Made by a program: the position numbers and the translations under genes. This document shows positions 51,942 through 60,283 of a stretch of DNA of 64,000 nt, one piece after another; positions within the stretch are counted from its first letter, which is position 1, and each line of letters starts with the position of its first letter. Under the pieces are notes generated by a model, which did no database searches, was not told the origin of the DNA, and saw nothing but the letters and a program-made list of their open reading frames with translations. The DNA is taken from contig NZ_MACH01000131.1 in assembly GCF_001884065.1 (NCBI RefSeq), positions 1 to 64,000 of the forward strand, in the 5' to 3' direction. Source of the stretch: Bacillus proteolyticus (GTDB taxonomy: Bacteria > Bacillota > Bacilli > Bacillales > Bacillaceae_G).

Positions 51942-53678
51942 ATGAAAAAATATTGGCACAAGCTATCATTTCTTCAAAAAAATGTATTGTTAACTGTGTC
52001 AGTTATTTTGACGCTTGTTGGTACTATGGGAGCGTTAAGTTTTAACATGTTTCAAAATAGTGTGATGTCTATATTTGAAAGGCATTCTTTTGAAACAGGA
52101 GATACGGTGTTACATAAATTAGACGCAGAAATATTGAGAGATGTTGCAAAAGACCCAACGGCAGAAAGAGAAAAAAGAGAGAAATTAACAGAGAAATTAG
52201 ATGAATCAACGAAAGAATTGAACAGTGTTGGACAAACGTATGTTGTTGGAGCGAAAAAAAATAAAAAAGGTGAGTTACAAATCGTCGGTTTGTCTACAGG
52301 TTTAGCAAATGTTGTTGAAGTAAAGCCGGGAGACTATTATAAACAACCAGATCGTTGGATGAAAGCATATGATAAAGTAATGAGCACGAAAAAAGCAAAT
52401 ATGACAGAAGTATATGAAGACGAATTAGGATCATGGGTAACGATATTAGAGCCAATTAAAGATGGAGAAGATAATATTGTGGCAATTGTTGCAGCCGATG
52501 TAGATGCCTCTATTGTTCCTATTACAAAGGAAAAATTCATTGTACAAGGTTTAATGTTTATTTGTATTTCTGTTTTAATTGCAACTGTTATTCAATTCTT
52601 AATTGTACGTAACGCACTTGCTCCATTGCGAGATTTACGTGAAGGATTACGCAAAGTCGGTGAAGGTGATTTAAGTATTAAATTAGAGGAAAGACCAGAT
52701 GATATTGGTATTATTAATGCGTATTTTAATAATACCATCGAGAAGTTTAAAGGAATTATAGATAAAGTGAAGCAGACAGCAGAACAGGTTTCTTCATCTT
52801 CACAAGAATTGTCAGTGAGTACGAAAGAGAATAGCATGGCAGTCCAAGGAATCGTAAGTTCTATGGTTGAGTTAAGAGCTGGCGCTCAGTCACAAGAAAC
52901 TTCAGTACCACAGTATTTAGGTATTGTATGTGAAATGGAAGATAAGATGGAAGAGATAACGAATGCTGCAAAACAAATGGCGAAAGAGTCTGAAGGTATG
53001 GAGCATCATTCAGTAAAAGGAAATGGTGTTATTGAACAGACGATTAATCAAATGAACATAATACAAAATACAGTACAAGATTTATCTTCTATCATTTATT
53101 CTTTGGAAACAAGATCAAAAGAAATTAGTGATATTGTAACAGTAATTACAGGTATTTCAAATCAAACTAATTCGCTAGCTTTAAATGCTTCTATTAAAGC
53201 TTCGCGTGCTGAGGAAACCGGAAGGGGATTTGCGGTTGTTGCTGATGAAGTGCGTAAATTAGCAGAGCAGACGGAAGCATCAGCAAAAGATATAGCAAAA
53301 TTAATAGGGGAAACACAAGCTGAAACGGAAGAAGCTGTTGTTTCAATGCAGAAAGCTTCAAAAGAAGTAGAATCTGGAATTAAACTTGTTCAAAGTAGTG
53401 GTGCTTTCTTTGAAAAAATTTCAAAGTCAGCACAATCTGTTACAAATCAAGTTAGAGTTGTTTCTAGCAATTCAAGTGATATATTGCATAATAGCCAAAA
53501 TATTGTTCGTGTTGTAAATGAACTATCACTTATCGCAAATACGTATGCGAATAGTAGTAATATTGAAGAAAGCATGAAAGAACAGGAAATGTCTGTACAA
53601 GATATTGCTGAATTAGCTAGTTCTTTAAGCTGGCTTTCACAGGAGTTACAAGAGTTAATTGGGGAATTCAAAAGTTAA
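51942..53678 (+). CDS. Methyl-accepting chemotaxis protein under c-di-GMP riboswitch, altered signalling tip
   Basis: 579 residues. TM1 (about 16-36), an extracytoplasmic sensing domain of about 150 residues (Cache-like by length and its ending [23 protein letters not shown]), TM2 (about 203-222), HAMP (about 225-280), then the signalling coiled coil. At the hairpin tip the usual [18 protein letters not shown] reads [18 protein letters not shown] (about 406-423), changing residues that contact CheA/Che[18 protein letters not shown] is kept. GTG 51933 and ATG 51936 overlap the RBS AAAGGTG; ATG 51942 is chosen. It could be a decoy or act outside the usual arrays. Confidence 0.9.
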   Translation: MKKYWHKLSFLQKNVLLTVSVILTLVGTMGALSFNMFQNSVMSIFERHSFETGDTVLHKLDAEILRDVAKDPTAEREKREKLTEKLDESTKELNSVGQTYVVGAKKNKKGELQIVGLSTGLANVVEVKPGDYYKQPDRWMKAYDKVMSTKKANMTEVYEDELGSWVTILEPIKDGEDNIVAIVAADVDASIVPITKEKFIVQGLMFICISVLIATVIQFLIVRNALAPLRDLREGLRKVGEGDLSIKLEERPDDIGIINAYFNNTIEKFKGIIDKVKQTAEQVSSSSQELSVSTKENSMAVQGIVSSMVELRAGAQSQETSVPQYLGIVCEMEDKMEEITNAAKQMAKESEGMEHHSVKGNGVIEQTINQMNIIQNTVQDLSSIIYSLETRSKEISDIVTVITGISNQTNSLALNASIKASRAEETGRGFAVVADEVRKLAEQTEASAKDIAKLIGETQAETEEAVVSMQKASKEVESGIKLVQSSGAFFEKISKSAQSVTNQVRVVSSNSSDILHNSQNIVRVVNELSLIANTYANSSNIEESMKEQEMSVQDIAELASSLSWLSQELQELIGEFKS

Positions 53679-53747
53679 ATGAAATGATTATACATGCTTT
53701 TGTTTGTTCAATAAAATAAATCATGCTACAATGAAAACGAATTAAGA

Positions 53748-53830
53748 ACCGGGGAGCCAATTGGCTGAGAGGATGTAAGTATACATCGACCCTCAACCTG
53801 ATCTGGATAATGCCAGCGTAGGGAGTTACT
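53748..53830 (+). ncRNA. TPP riboswitch upstream of the thiamine-precursor transport operon
   Basis: GGGGAGCCAATTGGCTGAGA, then GGATGTAAGTATACATCGAC (P3 stem), ACCTGATCTGGATAATGCCA and GCGTAGGGA: a textbook THI-box. Confidence 0.98.
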
Positions 53831-53873
53831 TTAAAGTGATGTAGCATAAGTTATTATAGAATAACTTGTATAC

Positions 53874-53911
53874 AAGGCTTTCCTACATGGTAGGAAAGCC
53901 TTTTCTTTTTT
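53874..53911 (+). terminator. Expression-platform terminator of the second TPP riboswitch
   Basis: A 12-bp stem (53874-53885 with 53891-53902) and TTTTCTTTTTTT tail, 30 bases before the first start codon. Confidence 0.93.
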
Positions 53912-53941
53912 TGAAACATATTTTGTAAGGGGGATTTTATT

Positions 53942-54262
53942 ATGTCACAACAAGTTACAATTTCATTTTCAGTAGTACCACAAGCGAAGAACAAAGATGT
54001 GTATTCCGTTGTTGATAAAGCAATTGAAGTTGTACAACAATCGGGAGTTCGTTATGAAGTAGGAGCAATGGAAACAACGTTGGAAGGAGAATTAGATGTA
54101 CTTCTTGACGTCATTAAACGCGCGCAACAAGCTTGCGTCGATGCTGGAGCAGAAGAAGTAATCACTTCTATTAAAATTCACTATCGTCCAAGTACGGGCG
54201 TAACGATTGACGAAAAAGTTTGGAAGTACCGTGATGAATATGCAAAACCAGAAGCGATCTAA
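53942..54262 (+). CDS. YkoF/MTH1187-like thiamine-precursor-binding protein
   Basis: 106 residues, ferredoxin-like fold of the thiamine-binding (DUF77) family. Conserved points are VTISFSVVPQA at the start, YEVGAMETTLEGELDVLLDV in the middle, and SIKIHYRPSTGVTID at the end. B. subtilis YkoF, a two-domain relative, binds thiamine and is encoded with an HMP transporter. Here a single domain heads the thiXYZ operon under a TPP riboswitch, so it may bind thiamine or formylaminopyrimidine in the cytosol. AAGGGGG precedes the ATG. Confidence 0.87.
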   Translation: MSQQVTISFSVVPQAKNKDVYSVVDKAIEVVQQSGVRYEVGAMETTLEGELDVLLDVIKRAQQACVDAGAEEVITSIKIHYRPSTGVTIDEKVWKYRDEYAKPEAI

Positions 54263-55007
54263 AATAATTACAACAATTTGGCTGATCCTTCTCATTGCTA
54301 TATGGGAAGGATCTGTTTCATTATTTAAAATTGAGCCGTGGATTTTACCAAAGCCGTCAGCAATTGTGCAAGAGTTAATTGGAATGAAAGATTTACTATT
54401 ACCGAATACGGTGCAAACGTTACAGGAAGTAATAATTGGGTTGCTTTTTGCAATTATACTTGGGACGAGTATTGCTATCATTATGGATGTTATCCCTTTA
54501 TTTCGGATTTTAATGAATCCGTTGCTCGTTATTTCGCAAACAATTCCAATCGTTGTGCTCGCACCATTATTTATTATTTGGTTTGGGTACGGAATGTTGC
54601 CAAAAGTAATGGTTGTTATTCTTGTTTGTTTCTTCCCAATTGCGCTTAGCATTTTAGAAGGTTTCCAAACGGTAGATAAAAATATGCTGAAGTTGCTACA
54701 AACGATGAAGGCGACAAAGTGGCAAATTTATCAGAAAGTAAAATTTCCAGCGGTGCTCCCGTACTTTTTCTCAGGTTTAAAAATAGCTGTTACATATAGT
54801 GTGATGGGAGCGATTATTGGAGAATGGCTTGGAGCGAGTGAAGGATTAGGGGTTATGCTCACGAGAGCGACAAAATCCTTTTTAACAGCTCGTGTATTTG
54901 GTGTTGCAGCGATTATCGTTATGGTGACATTATGCCTGTACTTTATTGTTGAATTTATGGCAAGAATAACAGCACCATGGATATACAGAAAGGGTGGCAG
55001 AAAATGA
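54234..55007 (+). CDS. thiX: Thiamine-precursor ABC transporter permease
   Basis: 257 residues, about six membrane segments, SsuC/TauC-like. The ATPase-contact loop is LKLLQTMKATKWQIYQKVKF (about 150-170). The frame starts at 54207, but ATG 54234, with GGAAG seven bases upstream, is better; it overlaps the previous gene by 29 bases. ATG 54240 is an alternative. Together with thiY and thiZ it should import formyl-aminopyrimidine (FAMP) or a similar breakdown product of thiamine. Confidence 0.9.
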   Translation: MNMQNQKRSKIITTIWLILLIAIWEGSVSLFKIEPWILPKPSAIVQELIGMKDLLLPNTVQTLQEVIIGLLFAIILGTSIAIIMDVIPLFRILMNPLLVISQTIPIVVLAPLFIIWFGYGMLPKVMVVILVCFFPIALSILEGFQTVDKNMLKLLQTMKATKWQIYQKVKFPAVLPYFFSGLKIAVTYSVMGAIIGEWLGASEGLGVMLTRATKSFLTARVFGVAAIIVMVTLCLYFIVEFMARITAPWIYRKGGRK

Positions 55008-56002
55008 AAAAAGGTTTAAAAATTATGTTAGCTGCATTATTAGCAGTTGGTGTTGCCGGGTGTAATCCGGCGAAGAAAGAAGAAAGTTCAAGTAAAGATA
55101 AAAAAGTAAAAGTCGTTTTAGATTGGTTTCCAAATACGAATCATACTGGCTTATATGTAGCGCAAACGAAAGATTATTACAAAAAGCAAGGGCTTGATGT
55201 AGAAATTATCCAGCCTGGTGATAATGTAACGGCAGAGCAGATGATTGCTTCTGGGAAAGCGGACTTTGCGATAAGCGCACAAGAAAATGTAACGTTAGCT
55301 CGTGTTGAAGGAATCCCAGTTGTTTCTGTTGGTGCAATTATTCAGCATAATACCTCTGCTTTTGCATCGCTAAAAAAAGATAATATGACGTCACCGAAAG
55401 ATTTTGAAGGTAAACGTTATGGAGGCTGGGGAGGACCAGCAGAAGAAGCGACGTTAAAAACGATTATGGAGAAACATCAAGCTGATTTTAATAAAGTCGA
55501 AAAAATTATTCTTGGACAAACAGACTTCTTCAAATCAATCGGTCGTGATGCAGATTTCGAATGGATTTATTACGGATGGGATGGAATTGAAGCGAAGCGT
55601 CAAGGAAAAGAGTTAAATACGATTATGGTGAAAGACTTAGATCCAGCGCTTGATTTCTATAGTCCTGTTATTATTACAAGTGAAAAACATACGAAGCAAG
55701 ATAAAGATTTTGTGAAAAAGTTTATGACTGCAACGACAGAAGGTTATGATTTTGCAATTAAAGAACCGAAAGAAGCTGCGGATATTTTAATTAAAGCTGT
55801 TCCAGATGTGAATAAAGAATTAGTGAAAGAAAGTCAAAAGTGGTTAAGTACAAAGTATCAAGATGATGCAAAAGCGTGGGGAGTACAGAAGGAAGAAGTT
55901 TGGACGAATTACATGAATTTCTTATATGACAACAAAGTTATTAAGAAGAAAATTGATGTGAAAGATGCCTTTACAAATGAATTCCTTCCAAGTGAAAAAT
56001 GA
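55004..56002 (+). CDS. thiY: Pyrimidine-precursor-binding lipoprotein
   Basis: 333 residues, NMT1/THI5-like binding lipoprotein. The signal peptide ends in the lipobox VGVAGCNP. The mature protein starts VKVVLDWFPNTNHTGLYVAQ, the typical ThiY opening, and has RYGGWGGPAEEATLK and FEWIYYGWDGIEAKRQGK. The ligand is probably FAMP. The ATG overlaps the thiX stop (ATGA), indicating translational coupling; the frame upstream to 54977 is not used. Confidence 0.93.
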   Translation: MKKGLKIMLAALLAVGVAGCNPAKKEESSSKDKKVKVVLDWFPNTNHTGLYVAQTKDYYKKQGLDVEIIQPGDNVTAEQMIASGKADFAISAQENVTLARVEGIPVVSVGAIIQHNTSAFASLKKDNMTSPKDFEGKRYGGWGGPAEEATLKTIMEKHQADFNKVEKIILGQTDFFKSIGRDADFEWIYYGWDGIEAKRQGKELNTIMVKDLDPALDFYSPVIITSEKHTKQDKDFVKKFMTATTEGYDFAIKEPKEAADILIKAVPDVNKELVKESQKWLSTKYQDDAKAWGVQKEEVWTNYMNFLYDNKVIKKKIDVKDAFTNEFLPSEK

Positions 56003-56748
56003 GTGGATTACTAATAAAAGAGGTTGTAAAAGCTTTCGATGGAAAGAATGTATTAAAAAATATTAGTGCTTCTATACAAGAGGGGGAATTCGTCTCTTTT
56101 GTAGGTCCAAGTGGTTGTGGAAAAAGCACTTTGTTAAATATGATCGCGAGTGTTGAAGAGCCAACGAGTGGAGAGGTATTTTATAACGAGGAACATGTGA
56201 AAAAACAAGATGTTGTAAGTTATATGCCGCAACAAGATTTATTACTACCGTGGCGATCAGCTTTGCAAAATATAGTACTTCCATTGGAAATCGAAGGGAA
56301 GTCTAAAAAGAAAAGGCTAGCAGAAGGAATGGAAGCATTAAAGCAGTTTGAGCTAGATGAATATGCGAATCATTATCCAGATGAGTTATCAGGTGGCATG
56401 CGTCAAAGAATTAGTTTCCTTCGCACATATTTATGTGAAAAGCCAATTATGCTGCTGGATGAGCCTTTTGGAAAATTAGATGCATTTACAAAAATGGAAG
56501 TACATAGTTGGCTTTTAAATTCTTGGCATCAAGAAAAGCAGACAATTGTTATGGTTACACATGACTTAGATGAGGCAATTTTACTTTCTGATCGCATATT
56601 TATTTTATCTCAAAGACCAGCATCAATTGTTGGAGAGGTACAAGTGAAGTTACTTAGGCCACGAATGATGGATATGTTAACATCACTTGAGTTAAAGAAG
56701 GATAAGGAAGAAATTTTAAGAGTATTAGCTCCTTACATGAAAAAATAG
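55999..56748 (+). CDS. thiZ: Thiamine-precursor ABC transporter ATPase
   Basis: 249 residues, SsuB/TauB-like. Walker A is FVGPSGCGKSTLL (about 35-47), the Q-loop SYMPQQDLLLPWR (about 72-84), the signature DELSGGMRQRISFLRTY near 128-144, Walker B PIMLLDEPFGKLDA near 148-161, and the H-switch VTHDLDEA. It overlaps thiY by four bases (ATGA). No TenA-type aminopyrimidine aminohydrolase or ThiD follows, so later salvage steps are encoded elsewhere. Confidence 0.94.
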   Translation: MSGLLIKEVVKAFDGKNVLKNISASIQEGEFVSFVGPSGCGKSTLLNMIASVEEPTSGEVFYNEEHVKKQDVVSYMPQQDLLLPWRSALQNIVLPLEIEGKSKKKRLAEGMEALKQFELDEYANHYPDELSGGMRQRISFLRTYLCEKPIMLLDEPFGKLDAFTKMEVHSWLLNSWHQEKQTIVMVTHDLDEAILLSDRIFILSQRPASIVGEVQVKLLRPRMMDMLTSLELKKDKEEILRVLAPYMKK

Positions 56749-56750
56749 AA

Positions 56751-56802
56751 AAAAGTCTTTTAACAGCTTTTGGTATGATGACTGTTAAGAGGCTTTTTTT
56801 TT
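56751..56802 (+). terminator. Terminator after thiZ
   Basis: A 16-bp stem with two G-T pairs (56751-56766 with 56782-56797), 15-base loop and a run of nine T. Confidence 0.92.
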
Positions 56803-56814
56803 AGGAGGAGGAAA

Positions 56815-57056
56815 ATGAAATCTATAGAAAAAATGGTCGATTCATTAACAGCTGATAATCTTGAAGAAGGAAAGGTTGTATTAAAAAATCATATTTTATT
56901 AATGAAGTATGGTATGGAGCATTACGAATTAAAAGAAGAATTTATATTTGGAAATCATTAACGCTAACCTTTACAAGGCCATACGCATTAGAAAAGATGT
57001 ATAAATAAATTTACGCAGAATATGAAAAAACTGAGAAGGAACAAAAGAAAAAATAG
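56815..57056 (+). pseudogene. Decayed small gene with frameshift and internal stop
   Basis: GGAGGAGG and ATG 56815 open a 48-codon frame (MKSIEKMVDSLTADN...) ending at 56961. In another frame the reading continues smoothly as WKSLTLTFTRPYALEKMYK, stop at 57006, then IYAEYEKTEKEQKKK with a final stop at 57054-57056. The composition is coherent across all three pieces, as if one protein of about 80 residues had suffered a frameshift near 56940 and a nonsense change. I do not recognise the protein. The 48-residue piece could still be translated. Confidence 0.55.
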
Positions 57057-57123
57057 AGAATAGAATATAAGAGAGTAGTTTATACTCTTAATATAACAAA
57101 TTTTAAAGGAGTGAAAGGATAAA

Positions 57124-57162
57124 ATGACTTTATCAACTGTTCTTCAAATGGTTTTAGCTTGA
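57124..57162 (+). CDS. Upstream leader peptide of the ABC-F gene (12 aa)
   Basis: MTLSTVLQMVLA, preceded by GAAAGGA four bases upstream (and AAAGGAG further up). The stop codon ends one base before the first arm of a mutually exclusive hairpin set that runs into a terminator. Translated short peptides in this position sense ribosome-stalling antibiotics before ABC-F and erm genes. The peptide resembles none I can name; the role is inferred from arrangement. Confidence 0.55.
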   Translation: MTLSTVLQMVLA

Positions 57163-57163
57163 T

Positions 57164-57284
57164 ATGGGAGAAGTCTGCCCATTTTTAACAAATAAGCTAA
57201 ATTGAAGACAGCAGGTAAAGAACCTTAATCCTTTCTTACGATAATATGTAATGGGTAAGGTGTATTCACCTTACCCATTTTTTA
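57164..57284 (+). promoter_or_regulatory. Transcription attenuator before the ABC-F gene
   Basis: Four segments alternate: ATGGG (57164-57168), CCCAT (57178-57182) with a T-run, ATGGGTAAGGTG (57251-57262), and CACCTTACCCAT (57267-57278) with TTTTTT. Segment 1 pairs with 2; 3 with 4 forms a strong terminator. Segment 2 (CCCATT, 57178-57183) can instead pair with AATGGG (57250-57255), breaking the terminator. A ribosome stalled at the leader-peptide stop would cover segment 1 and free segment 2, allowing read-through. Confidence 0.65.
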
Positions 57285-57362
57285 TATGTATAACTAAATA
57301 AGGCTTTATACTGTTGTTCTCTCTATTTAGCTTATGGATCATAAGAAAAGGAGAGAGAAAAA

Positions 57363-58895
57363 ATGAGTATATTAACAGTAGAAAATGTAAGTCATTCATA
57401 TGGTGAGAAAACCATTTTATATAATACATGCTTTCGATTATTAAAGGGTGAACATGTTGGGCTAGTAGGGAAAAATGGAATTGGAAAATCAACATTATTA
57501 CGCTTGTTAACAGGAGAACTTATACATGATGATGGGAAAATTGAATGGTTTCCACATGTGAAGATTGGCTTTTTACAACAACATATCGATTTGCAAGAAG
57601 GTATAACAATTGAAGAATACTTGCAGAGTGCGTTTTCTAATCTGTATGAGTTTGAACGTGAAATGTTAAAACTTACAGAAGAGATGGCTGGAGCAGGAGA
57701 AGTAGGGAAATTGTTAGTAAGGTACGGAGAGTTACAAACTATATTGGAGAATTCTAATTTTTATCAAATTCATACAGAAATTGAAGAAGTAGCAACTGGC
57801 TTAGGGTTGTTTGAAGTAGGAATGGAAAAGGATGTTTCAAAGTTAAGCGGTGGTCAACGGACAAAGTTATTACTTGGTAAACTCCTTTTAGAAAAAGCGG
57901 ATGTTTTATTATTAGATGAGCCAACTAACTATTTAGATACAGCTCATATAGAATGGTTGCAATCATATTTACAAATGTATGAAAAAGCTTATATTATCAT
58001 TTCGCACGATGAAGTATTTTTGAACAATATTACGAAAGTTATTTACCATCTAGATGAGCGCACAATTAAGCGCTATGTAGGTGATTATAATAGTTTTGTG
58101 CGTAATTATGAACTGCAAAAGAAACAATTACAAGCAGCATATACGAAACAGCAAAAGGAAATTGCACATTTAGAGAGCTTTATTCAAAAAAATAAAATTC
58201 GTAAAGCGAAACAAGCAAAAAGTCGTGAAAAAGTATTAGAGAAAATGCAAAAGGTTGAAAAGGTTAACGATGTACCTCGCGCTCGTTTTGATTTTAATGT
58301 TTATACTGAGCCAGTGAGTCGTATATTACAGGTAGAGAAACTGAAAATTGGTTATGGTGAACCGTTATTTTCGGAATTGGATTTTCAAGTGAAAAAAGGG
58401 GAAAAGATTGCGATTATTGGTCATAATGGGATTGGAAAAACAACAATGTTAAAAACATTACTAGGACAAATAAAACCGTTAGGCGGTGCAGTTTCTATTG
58501 GGGAACGAGTAAAACCCGCTTATTTTGCACAAGAGGAATTTTCCTCAGAAATAACTGCACTAGAGAGAGTATGGGCAGGAAGGCCAGACATGACAAGAAA
58601 AGAAATCCGACAAGCATTAGCAAAGTGCGGATTGAAAGAAGAACATGTATTAAAACCTATTCAATTATTAAGTGGAGGAGAACAAACAAAAGTACGGTTA
58701 TGCGAACTTATCGTAACTAAAAGCAATGTTTTAATTTTAGATGAACCAACTAACCATTTGGATACAGAGACTAAGAGGGCTTTACAGGAAGCGTTAAAAC
58801 AATATAAAGGTACGGTTTTAATTGTTTCACATGAGCCATCTTTCTATGAAGCGTGGATAACGAAAATATGGAATATCGAAGAATGGAACGTTTAA
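57363..58895 (+). CDS. ABC-F family ATPase (ribosome-associated, possibly antibiotic-resistance type)
   Basis: 510 residues with two ABC domains and no membrane segments. The first has Walker A GLVGKNGIGKSTLL (about 34-47) and signature KLSGGQRTKLLLGKLLL (about 160-176); the second GHNGIGKTTML (about 352-362) and LLSGGEQTKVRLCEL (about 434-448). Between them lies a basic coiled-coil linker (about 235-310), the part that reaches into the ribosomal E/P site. ABC-F proteins either tune translation or dislodge antibiotics. The leader peptide and attenuator favour an inducible resistance role against lincosamide, pleuromutilin or streptogramin drugs; that is inference. AAGGAGAG precedes the ATG. 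Confidence 0.9.
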   Translation: MSILTVENVSHSYGEKTILYNTCFRLLKGEHVGLVGKNGIGKSTLLRLLTGELIHDDGKIEWFPHVKIGFLQQHIDLQEGITIEEYLQSAFSNLYEFEREMLKLTEEMAGAGEVGKLLVRYGELQTILENSNFYQIHTEIEEVATGLGLFEVGMEKDVSKLSGGQRTKLLLGKLLLEKADVLLLDEPTNYLDTAHIEWLQSYLQMYEKAYIIISHDEVFLNNITKVIYHLDERTIKRYVGDYNSFVRNYELQKKQLQAAYTKQQKEIAHLESFIQKNKIRKAKQAKSREKVLEKMQKVEKVNDVPRARFDFNVYTEPVSRILQVEKLKIGYGEPLFSELDFQVKKGEKIAIIGHNGIGKTTMLKTLLGQIKPLGGAVSIGERVKPAYFAQEEFSSEITALERVWAGRPDMTRKEIRQALAKCGLKEEHVLKPIQLLSGGEQTKVRLCELIVTKSNVLILDEPTNHLDTETKRALQEALKQYKGTVLIVSHEPSFYEAWITKIWNIEEWNV

Positions 58896-58899
58896 CAAT

Positions 58900-58955
58900 A
58901 ATCACAAAGAAAAGGCATTAGCTTTTATGAGCTAATGCCTTTTCTTTGTGATTAA
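58900..58955 (+). terminator. Long inverted repeat terminator after the ABC-F gene
   Basis: A 23-bp perfect stem (58900-58922 with 58931-58953). The T-rich part (CCTTTTCTTTG) lies inside the stem, so the working terminator is probably the inner 12 bp. Confidence 0.85.
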
Positions 58956-59163
58956 CATGATTTTCGAGAACTCTTACATGAGAATTGTATGAAGAAGCAC
59001 TCTTATGGTGCGCAGGAATATTACCGTCTTTTTATACATTATTAATTTTATATATCGTTTAAAAGAATTTTCGGTGAATTTGTGGAGTCAATTTGGAATG
59101 ACGTAGCAGGATGATGAAATTTCATGTAAAATAATAGTAAAAATATGTAAAGGAGGGGATGGT

Positions 59164-59526
59164 GTGGATGTGTTTTTGAACATTGCTGAGGAAAAAATTC
59201 GTCAAGCGATACGGAATGGTGATCTTGATAATATTCCGGGACAAGGAAAACCACTACAATTAGAAGATCTTTCAATGGTACCTCCAGAATTAAGAATGAG
59301 TTATAAAATCTTGAAAAATGCAGGCATGATTCCACCAGAAATGGAATTGCAAAAAGATATATTGAAAATAGAGGATTTAATCGCTTGTTGTTATGATGAA
59401 GCAGAGAGAAAAAAATTACAAGAAGAGTTAACAGCAAAAACACTACGCTTTCAGCAAGTAATGGAAAAGAGAAAGATTAAAGATAGTTCAGCATTTCGTA
59501 TGTATCAAGATAAAGTGAAACTATAA
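59164..59526 (+). CDS. DUF1992 (DnaJ-C28-like) small protein
   Basis: 120 residues. The N-terminal half is the conserved DUF1992 pattern AEEKIRQAIRNGDLDNIPGQ followed by GKPLQLEDLSMVPPELRMSY, found also in animal DNAJC28 but here without a J domain. The rest is charged helix. Function unknown; no partner gene is evident. The start is GTG with AAAGGAGGGG before it. Its stop codon TAA is the first three bases of the long structured repeat that follows. Confidence 0.83.
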   Translation: MDVFLNIAEEKIRQAIRNGDLDNIPGQGKPLQLEDLSMVPPELRMSYKILKNAGMIPPEMELQKDILKIEDLIACCYDEAERKKLQEELTAKTLRFQQVMEKRKIKDSSAFRMYQDKVKL

Positions 59527-59667
59527 TCAGTGGAGGGGTTCATCCTCCACTGATTATTAGCCTTTACCAATCGGGCATTTACGGGCAGTTGACCTCTCAC
59601 CTAACTTCTTCGCTCCAGCTGAATTTTGAGGTGAGAGTCTTACTGCCAGTTAATGCGGGGTAAAGTA
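59524..59667 (+). repeat. Interspersed structured repeat, long copy
   Basis: It begins TAATCAGTGG at the stop of the preceding gene, closes an 11-bp hairpin (AATCAGTGGAG with CTCCACTGATT), and continues GATTATTAGCCTTTACCAAT, CGGGC, TTACGGGCAGT. A second hairpin follows (CCTCTCACCT with AGGTGAGAG), then ACTGCC and GCGGGGTAAAG. TTTACC can pair with GGTAAA and GGGCAGT with ACTGCC, giving a nested fold. The copy at 19622-19712 on the other strand has the same blocks without the second hairpin. Confidence 0.75.
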
Positions 59668-59695
59668 TTTCGTAAATTGCGTTAAGAGGGATAAG

Positions 59696-60010
59696 ATGAA
59701 AAAATTTGAAACGATAGAAGAATTAGCGATATATATTGAAAAACAACAATTGGTACTTCTATTTATTAAAACGGAAAATTGTGGCGTTTGTGATGTTATG
59801 CTACGGAAAGTAAACTATGTATTAGAGAATTATGATTACGTAGAGAAAGTAGAAATATTACTACAAGACATGCAAGAGATTGCAGGGCGATATGCGGTAT
59901 TTACAGGACCGACGATTTTATTATTTCATAATGGAAAAGAGATTCTTCGTGAATCGCGCTTCATTTCACTTGAAAATCTAGAGAGAACGATTCAATTATT
60001 CGAAGATTAA
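59696..60010 (+). CDS. Thioredoxin-like protein with CGVC active site
   Basis: 104 residues, cytosolic thioredoxin fold. The redox motif is ENCGVCDVM (Cys about 29 and 32) and the cis-proline loop is FTGPTILLFHNGKEI (about 69-83). The sequence otherwise departs from TrxA (no WCGPC), so it is a specialised thiol reductase or a thioredoxin-family partner of unknown target. It lies 13 bases before a Gly/Ser/Cys-rich membrane protein, probably in one transcript. Confidence 0.85.
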   Translation: MKKFETIEELAIYIEKQQLVLLFIKTENCGVCDVMLRKVNYVLENYDYVEKVEILLQDMQEIAGRYAVFTGPTILLFHNGKEILRESRFISLENLERTIQLFED

Positions 60011-60023
60011 GGGAGGCTTTTAT

Positions 60024-60278
60024 ATGGAATTTATTATTGTCATACTATTATTTGTTGTAGTTGGAACGATCGTAACAGCAGTTCGATCAAACAAAAAGAA
60101 GGTAAATCTTACGAAACAAAATAACATTCATAATTCATCTAACAGTTCATCACCATTATTTTTCTTTGCTGGATCTGATAATGATAGCTCGCACGATGGA
60201 GGTTCACATGATTGTGGAGGATCTTTCGGTGGAGATAGCGGAGGCAGCTGCGATGGTGGTGGAGGTGGCGGTGATTGA
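60024..60278 (+). CDS. Single-pass membrane protein with Gly/Asp/Ser/His/Cys-rich tail
   Basis: 84 residues; I do not recognise it as a characterised family. One membrane helix (about 2-20) is followed by a short basic stretch and a polar Asn/Ser linker. The last 35 residues are nearly all Gly, Ser, Asp, His with Cys 64 and Cys 76 and end in a run of glycines. The tail could bind metal or be a disordered anchor. GGGAGG precedes the ATG; it follows the thioredoxin-like gene by 13 bases, suggesting a thiol link. Confidence 0.72.
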   Translation: MEFIIVILLFVVVGTIVTAVRSNKKKVNLTKQNNIHNSSNSSSPLFFFAGSDNDSSHDGGSHDCGGSFGGDSGGSCDGGGGGGD

Positions 60279-60283
60279 TGAGA

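Noticed and set aside
58900-58953. 23-bp perfect inverted repeat as a transposon end pair
   Set aside because: Arms are only eight bases apart and follow a gene directly, as in a terminator.
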